From: Domibacillus tundrae
GTDB lineage: Bacteria; Bacillota; Bacilli; Bacillales; Domibacillaceae
Direction: 5' to 3'
Length of the DNA stretch: 46,980 bases
Assembly (NCBI RefSeq): GCF_000970675.1
Contig: NZ_LAJA01000029.1
Coordinates: forward strand, 1 to 46,980
In this document: in pieces, positions 42,356 through 46,980 of the stretch
Layout of the letters: each line of letters starts with the position of its first letter
Position numbering within the stretch: the first letter of the stretch is position 1
Notes under the pieces: model-generated
What the model was told of the DNA's origin: nothing
The model's database searches: none
The model's input: the letters and a program-made list of their open reading frames with translations, nothing else
Translations under genes and position numbers: made by a program

Positions 42356-45300
42356 ACAAGAACTGAAAAAGCGAATTCTTCTCATTGATGGTGCAATGGG
42401 AACAATGCTTCAAAATGCGGATTTATCGCCGGATGATTTCGGCGGCGAAGAATATGACGGCTGTAACGAAAACCTTGTGCTGACAAGACCGGATGTGATC
42501 GAACGCATTCACCGCGAATATTTAGAAGCGGGCGCTGACATTATCGCGACCAATACGTTTGGCGGAACACCCGTCGTGCTGGACGAGTACGACTTAGGCG
42601 ACAAAGCGTATGAAATCAACTTGCGCGCTGTACAGATCGCCCGTAAAGTCGTCGATGAATTTTCCACGCCTGACTGGCCTCGTTTTGTAGCAGGCGCCAT
42701 TGGGCCGACGACGAAAACATTGTCTGTCACAGGCGGCATCACATTCGATGCACTCGTTGACAATTTTGAGCTTCAGGCAAAAGCGTTAATTGAAGGCGGA
42801 TCGGATTTAATTTTGATGGAAACAAGTCAGGATATGCTGAACGTCAAAGCCGGAACGCTTGGGATCCGCCGCGCTTTTGATGCAGCTGGTGTTGAGCTTC
42901 CTGTTATGATTTCGGGTACGATCGAACCAATGGGCACGACACTTGCCGGACAAAACATTGAGGCGTTTTACATTTCCATTGAACACATTAAGCCTCTGTC
43001 AGTCGGCCTAAACTGTGCGACCGGTCCGGAATTTATGACGGATCATATCCGCTCCCTGTCAGACCTTGCAACAAGCTATGTCAGCTGTTATCCGAATGCC
43101 GGTCTTCCGGATGAAGAAGGCAATTATCATGAATCACCGGACTCGCTTGCGCAAAAATTGTCAGCATTTGCCGATAAAGGCTGGCTGAATATCGTCGGCG
43201 GCTGCTGCGGTACAACACCTGAACACATTCGTGTCATGCGTGAAGCGGTCAAAGAAAAAAAACCGCGTACATCGCCTGAGCAGCCGCACGGACACGCTGT
43301 TTCCGGCATAGAACCGCTTTTATATGACGATTCTATGCGCCCTCTTTTCATTGGAGAGCGGACAAACGTTATCGGCTCACGCAAATTCAAGCGGCTGATC
43401 ATTGAAGGCAAATTTGAAGAAGCGGCAGAAGTTGCCCGGGCGCAAGTAAAAGGCGGCGCACACGTTATCGATATTTGTCTCGCCAACCCGGATCGTGAAG
43501 AACTGGACGACATGAAACAATTTATGCAAGAAGTCGTCAAAAAAGTAAAAGTACCGCTCGTCATTGACTCCACCGATGAAAAAGTCATTGAAGAAGCACT
43601 AAAATACTCACAAGGGAAAGCCATTATTAATTCGATTAACTTAGAAGACGGCGAAGAGCGCTTTGATGCAGTCATGCCGCTTGTAAAGCAATACGGGGCA
43701 GCTGTCGTCGTTGGAACGATTGATGAAGTCGGCATGGCCGTTACAAGAGAGCGAAAACTTGAAATCGCCATCCGTTCACATGACTTGCTTGTGGAAAAAT
43801 GGGGGCTTGCACCAGAGGATATTATTTTTGATCCACTTGTCTTCCCTGTTGGAACCGGCGATGAGCAGTATATAGGTTCTGCGGTTGAAACGATTGAAGG
43901 CATCCGGCTTATTAAAGAAAAACTGCCGAGATGCTTAACTGTTCTTGGCGTGAGCAACGTGTCATTCGGCCTCCCTCCTGTCGGGCGTGAAGTGCTGAAT
44001 GCGGTGTATTTGTACCACTGTACACAAGCAGGACTCGATTATGCGATCGTCAACACGGAGAAACTTGAACGCTACGCGTCGATTCCGAAAGAAGAAATCA
44101 AGCTTGCGGATGAACTGCTGTTTACAACGACAGACGAAACACTGGCTGTTTTCACTGACTTTTACCGCGGCAAGAAAAAAGAGAAAAAAGAAGAAGATAT
44201 TCCAAAAACGGTACCGGAGCGTTTAAGTTACTATGTGGTTGAAGGAACGAAAGAAGGCCTTCTTCCGGATCTTGAAGCGGCGCGCGGCATGTATGATGAA
44301 CCTCTTGATATTATTAATGGGCCTCTCATGAAAGGAATGGCAGAAGTCGGCCGTTTGTTTAATGACAACCAGCTGATCGTGGCAGAAGTGCTGCAAAGTG
44401 CGGAAGTCATGAAAGCGTCTGTTTCCTACCTTGAGCAGTTCATGGAGAAAAAAGAAGATGACAACGGCAAAGGAAAAATAGTGTTGGCGACTGTAAAAGG
44501 CGACGTGCATGACATCGGCAAAAACCTGGTTGACATTATTTTAAGCAACAATGGCTTTAAAGTGGTTGATGTCGGTATTAAAGTCACACCACAGGCGTTA
44601 ATAGAGGCCATCCGGAAAGAAAAACCAGACATGGTCGGCTTATCCGGCCTGCTCGTTAAGTCAGCTCAGCAGATGGTTATTACTGCGCAGGACTTTAAGT
44701 CAGCGGATATCAATGTCCCAATTTTAGTCGGCGGCGCGGCGCTGTCTCGCCGGTTTACTGAAACAAAAATTTCCCCGGAATATACGGGTCCTGTTTTATA
44801 CGCTAAAGATGCGATGGACGGCCTCGATATCGCCAACCGCCTGCAAAATGCGGAGCAAAAAGTGGCACTTTTACAGGAGCTTGAAGATAAAAAAGAAAAA
44901 AGAAAAGAAGTGGAAGCATACCGTGAGGAGCGGAAAGAACAAGCAATTGCGACCGCACCGAAGCCGGTCAAAACCGTTCGGGAAGATGTACCGGTTTTTG
45001 TGCCGCGTGACCAGCGCCGCCGCTTGTTGAAAGATTATTCAATTTCCCACTTGAAGCCGTACGTGAATATGCAGACACTGATCGGCCATCACCTTGGCAT
45101 GAAAGGCAATGTGAAAAAGCTGATTGAAGAACAAAATGACAAAGCGATTCAGCTTCACGACACAGTTACCGGCTTTTTAAATGACGGCGAGTTAAAAACA
45201 GCTGCTGTCTATCAATTTTTCCCGGCACAGTCACAAGGCAACGATGTCATTATTTACGATCCGTCTGATGCGAAAACAGAAATTGAACGATTTACCTTCC

Positions 45301-45779
45301 CGCGCCAGACGAAAGAGCCTTTCCTCTGTTTGGCGGATTATGTGAAATCTGTTGAAAGCGGCGAAATGGATTACGTCGGATTTTTCGTTGTCACAGCCGG
45401 ATTTGGTGTTCGTAATGCAGCGATGAAGCTGCGTGAAGAAGGGAAATTCCTTGATAGCCATGCGCTTCAGTCGACAGCGCTTGAGCTTGCAGAAGGCTTT
45501 GCTGAACGGATTCACCAGGAAATGCGCGACCAGTGGGGTATTCCCGATCCGATTGACTTTACAATGCGTGAACGATTCGCAGCCAAATACCAGGGGCAGC
45601 GTTTTTCATTCGGCTACCCGGCCTGTCCAAACCTTGAAGACCAGGAAAAATTATTTGGTCTTATTAAACCGGAGGAAATCGGTGTCCAATTGACAGAAGG
45701 CTTTATGATGGAACCGGAAGCGTCTGTTTCCGCCATTGTTTTTGCTCATCCGGATGCACGATACTTTAATGTAAATTAA
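42336..45779 (+). CDS. metH: cobalamin-dependent methionine synthase
   Basis: Transfers methyl from methyl-THF via B12 to homocysteine; 1147 residues, full length. Domains: homocysteine-binding (1 to about 320; zinc ligands in N-C-A-T-G and G-G-C-C-G-T-T-P), pterin-binding (about 340-600), B12 cap, and Rossmann B12 domain with D-V-H-D-I-G-K-N (ligand His725). The SAM/reactivation domain (about 890-1147) has R-x-S-F-G-Y-P-A-C-P. B. subtilis relies on B12-independent MetE instead. The start at 42336 lies inside the yitJ end; the SD (GCGGGGC) is weak, so translation is probably coupled. No B12 riboswitch lies directly before it. Confidence 0.95.
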   Translation: MTTYQIEQELKKRILLIDGAMGTMLQNADLSPDDFGGEEYDGCNENLVLTRPDVIERIHREYLEAGADIIATNTFGGTPVVLDEYDLGDKAYEINLRAVQIARKVVDEFSTPDWPRFVAGAIGPTTKTLSVTGGITFDALVDNFELQAKALIEGGSDLILMETSQDMLNVKAGTLGIRRAFDAAGVELPVMISGTIEPMGTTLAGQNIEAFYISIEHIKPLSVGLNCATGPEFMTDHIRSLSDLATSYVSCYPNAGLPDEEGNYHESPDSLAQKLSAFADKGWLNIVGGCCGTTPEHIRVMREAVKEKKPRTSPEQPHGHAVSGIEPLLYDDSMRPLFIGERTNVIGSRKFKRLIIEGKFEEAAEVARAQVKGGAHVIDICLANPDREELDDMKQFMQEVVKKVKVPLVIDSTDEKVIEEALKYSQGKAIINSINLEDGEERFDAVMPLVKQYGAAVVVGTIDEVGMAVTRERKLEIAIRSHDLLVEKWGLAPEDIIFDPLVFPVGTGDEQYIGSAVETIEGIRLIKEKLPRCLTVLGVSNVSFGLPPVGREVLNAVYLYHCTQAGLDYAIVNTEKLERYASIPKEEIKLADELLFTTTDETLAVFTDFYRGKKKEKKEEDIPKTVPERLSYYVVEGTKEGLLPDLEAARGMYDEPLDIINGPLMKGMAEVGRLFNDNQLIVAEVLQSAEVMKASVSYLEQFMEKKEDDNGKGKIVLATVKGDVHDIGKNLVDIILSNNGFKVVDVGIKVTPQALIEAIRKEKPDMVGLSGLLVKSAQQMVITAQDFKSADINVPILVGGAALSRRFTETKISPEYTGPVLYAKDAMDGLDIANRLQNAEQKVALLQELEDKKEKRKEVEAYREERKEQAIATAPKPVKTVREDVPVFVPRDQRRRLLKDYSISHLKPYVNMQTLIGHHLGMKGNVKKLIEEQNDKAIQLHDTVTGFLNDGELKTAAVYQFFPAQSQGNDVIIYDPSDAKTEIERFTFPRQTKEPFLCLADYVKSVESGEMDYVGFFVVTAGFGVRNAAMKLREEGKFLDSHALQSTALELAEGFAERIHQEMRDQWGIPDPIDFTMRERFAAKYQGQRFSFGYPACPNLEDQEKLFGLIKPEEIGVQLTEGFMMEPEASVSAIVFAHPDARYFNVN

Positions 45780-45782
45780 ACA

Positions 45783-45822
45783 AAAAAAGCAGCCCTGCTC
45801 ATAAAGCAGCGGCTGCTTTTTT
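45783..45822. terminator. bidirectional terminator after metH
   Basis: AAAAAAGCAGCC (45783-45794) and GGCTGCTTTTTT (45811-45822) pair perfectly, with an inner CTGC/GCAG stem. It serves metH (+) and the convergent oxidoreductase remnant (-). Confidence 0.9.
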
Positions 45823-45833
45823 ACAATTTCTCT

Positions 45834-46448
45834 TCAAATTTCATCTGATATAGGTACTTGAATATCATCTGCCATCCAAAGAAGACTTGTATCAACTAAT
45901 TTTGTTTTATCGATTTGCTCCTGCAGCTCGCCCTCCGTTCCAATCGTAATTTTCGAATGGATAAAATAGCGATCCTGCTGATCCGTTTCGGCAAACACAC
46001 CAGCGATGAGATCATCATCGTATAAAACACCTTTTACAGAAACACCTTTCAGCAGCTTCAAATTCGGAAATTGGTCCGTCTGCTGATAAAGGGCCAGTAA
46101 TACCATCCGATTCATATGTCCATCTTGTCTATATAGCGGTTTCATTAACAGCTGCTGTATCTTCTCCTCTTGGAGAAATAATAAAAGTTCCTGCATCGCC
46201 GGCTTAATATGCCGGTCGACATTGTCGAGCAGCTGGAGCTCGTACATGAGCTGCATGAACGATGGATCGCTCATTTGCTGGTGTGGCTGATGGAAATCCG
46301 TGCTCTTCTCCAAAACGATAACGTTCATACCCTGCTTCGCTAAAAAAAGCCCCATTATCATTCCAGCCGGCCCGTCTCCTGCAATACATATATCTGTCTC
46401 CAATGTCACAGCACCGGCTTGTTGACTTGCGATTGCAGTGATGTCCAT
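45834..46448 (-). CDS. short FAD-dependent oxidoreductase (probably truncated)
   Basis: 204 residues. An N-terminal Rossmann loop I-A-G-D-G-P-A-G-M (about 22-30) and E-K at the end of the second strand are typical of UbiH/PHBH-like flavoprotein monooxygenases. These normally have about 380-420 residues with a second G-D FAD motif and a substrate domain; both are missing here. The frame closes at TGA right before the metH terminator, so the 3' half seems to have been deleted. Translation looks possible: AAAGGA lies 8 nt before ATG 46448. Either a decayed gene or an uncharacterised short form. Confidence 0.6.
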   Translation of the reverse strand: MDITAIASQQAGAVTLETDICIAGDGPAGMIMGLFLAKQGMNVIVLEKSTDFHQPHQQMSDPSFMQLMYELQLLDNVDRHIKPAMQELLLFLQEEKIQQLLMKPLYRQDGHMNRMVLLALYQQTDQFPNLKLLKGVSVKGVLYDDDLIAGVFAETDQQDRYFIHSKITIGTEGELQEQIDKTKLVDTSLLWMADDIQVPISDEI

Positions 46449-46531
46449 TTCCATCTTCCTTTCAACTTATTTTCATTTCGATTCTTCTGGATACAGCATA
46501 TATGATAAAAATCCGTCTGTCTTAACATTTG

Positions 46532-46556
46532 TCAGAAAGGTTGACAAACTTTCTGA
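46532..46556. promoter_or_regulatory. inverted repeat upstream of the oxidoreductase gene
   Basis: TCAGAAAG (46532-46539) and CTTTCTGA (46549-46556) form a perfect 8-bp dyad with a 9-nt spacer containing TTGACAAA. It may be an operator for the minus-strand gene or simply overlap its promoter; the bound protein is unknown. Confidence 0.35.
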
Positions 46557-46608
46557 ATATTAAATTTATTTAATTGCGTATCTTCTTTTTCTTTCTTCAT
46601 TGATCGGC

Positions 46609-46637
46609 TTGCTTTATTTTAAAATTCCTGTTATGAT
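46609..46637 (+). promoter_or_regulatory. promoter of the cold-shock gene
   Basis: TTGCTT (46609-46614), 17-nt spacer, TATGAT (46632-46637). The start near 46644 implies a 5' leader of about 110 nt, as usual for csp mRNAs, whose leaders control translation in the cold. Confidence 0.6.
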
Positions 46638-46752
46638 AATGAAGAATTATTTTTGTTCGGAAAAAAGTTGTTAAGTGATACACTTTCCATCTCGAAGTAT
46701 TGAGCAAGGATAGTAACACAATGTGTGCACAGCACACGAGGAGGAAACACAC

Positions 46753-46953
46753 ATGGAACAAGGTAAAGTAAAATGGTTTAACGCAGAAAAAGGTTTTGGT
46801 TTTATCGAACGCGAATCTGGAGATGACGTATTCGTTCATTTCTCAGCTATTCAAGGCGACGGCTACAAATCTTTAGACGAAGGTCAAGCTGTAACATTTG
46901 ATGTTGAAGCAGGCCAACGTGGACCACAAGCAACAAACGTAGAAAAAGCGTAA
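46753..46953 (+). CDS. csp: cold-shock protein (CspA/CspB family)
   Basis: 66-residue single cold-shock domain that binds single-stranded RNA/DNA and melts mRNA structure. RNP1 K-G-F-G-F-I-E (residues 13-19), RNP2 V-F-V-H-F (26-30), and the N-terminus G-K-V-K-W-F-N are all intact. Closest in feel to B. subtilis CspD or CspB. GAGGAGG precedes ATG 46753; the in-frame extension to 46723 lies in the leader and is rejected. Confidence 0.95.
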   Translation: MEQGKVKWFNAEKGFGFIERESGDDVFVHFSAIQGDGYKSLDEGQAVTFDVEAGQRGPQATNVEKA

Positions 46954-46966
46954 TTTCGCTTTTTTA
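46943..46966 (+). terminator. terminator of the cold-shock gene
   Basis: AAAAAGCG (46943-46950) and CGCTTTTT (46957-46964) pair around the stop codon, followed by T. Confidence 0.7.
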
Positions 46967-46980
46967 AACATAAAAAAACA

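Noticed and set aside
43127-43957. 276-codon minus-strand ORF inside metH
   Set aside because: Ser-rich antisense shadow of a strongly conserved gene.

Overview
The window reads as the chromosome of an endospore-forming, flagellated Bacillaceae bacterium (Firmicutes). The evidence is strong Shine-Dalgarno sites, frequent TTG starts, a gamma-type SASP gene, the cortex deacetylase PdaA, sigma-A- and sigma-G-like promoters, and gene order matching two Bacillus subtilis blocks (yfhF-recX-yfhH-yfhJ ... yfhP-mutY-fabL-sspE, and pdaA / chaA / yfkH / yfkK / yfkM). Class I fumarase, B12-dependent MetH and a motAB-linked EAL gene differ from the B. subtilis layout. I cannot name the species.

Layout. 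1-5.9 kb: spore protein sspE, fabL, mutY, yfhP, yfhJ, yfhH, recX and the epimerase yfhF. 5.9-8.5 kb: a chemoreceptor whose 5' leader holds a cyclic-di-GMP-I riboswitch followed by an intrinsic terminator. 8.5-14.2 kb: an rRNA uracil methyltransferase, pdaA, class I fumarase, a short gene starting at TTG (SE1561-like), the Ca2+/H+ antiporter chaA and an OsmC protein. 14.3-16.4 kb: the Fe(II)-efflux P1B-4 ATPase pfeT, behind a perfect PerR box and a Fur-like palindrome. 16.4-23.2 kb: yihY-like and ytxH-like genes, the alanine symporter alsT, yfkK, a second chemoreceptor, a DJ-1/PfpI protein and the motA-motB stator operon. 23.4-24.8 kb: a protein with degenerate GGDEF and intact EAL, whose membrane anchor appears split by a -1 frameshift.

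24.8-25.3 kb is a gene-free, GC-rich block of structured repeats. One of its elements recurs after gltAB (34.8-35.0 kb) with partly compensated changes in its stems. 25.3-28.6 kb: a 5'-truncated hmp remnant, nsrR, aminopeptidase ampS and gltC. 28.7-34.8 kb: the glutamate synthase operon gltAB. 35.2-37.3 kb: a LysR regulator and argF. 37.4-40.2 kb: a YkhA-type thioesterase, mreBH and an sdpRI-like autorepressor/immunity pair with no toxin genes. 40.2-45.8 kb: a SAM-I riboswitch-controlled methionine operon (yitJ-metH). The window ends with a short FAD-oxidoreductase remnant and a cold-shock gene with a leader of about 110 nt.

Connections. c-di-GMP signalling and motility meet three times: a c-di-GMP-sensing leader on a chemoreceptor, a likely c-di-GMP phosphodiesterase, and motAB directly divergent from it. 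Nitrogen and methionine metabolism are each a regulated operon (GltC with gltAB; S-box with yitJ-metH). The most unusual signal is the family of palindromic intergenic repeats whose arms differ between copies while mostly keeping the ability to pair.
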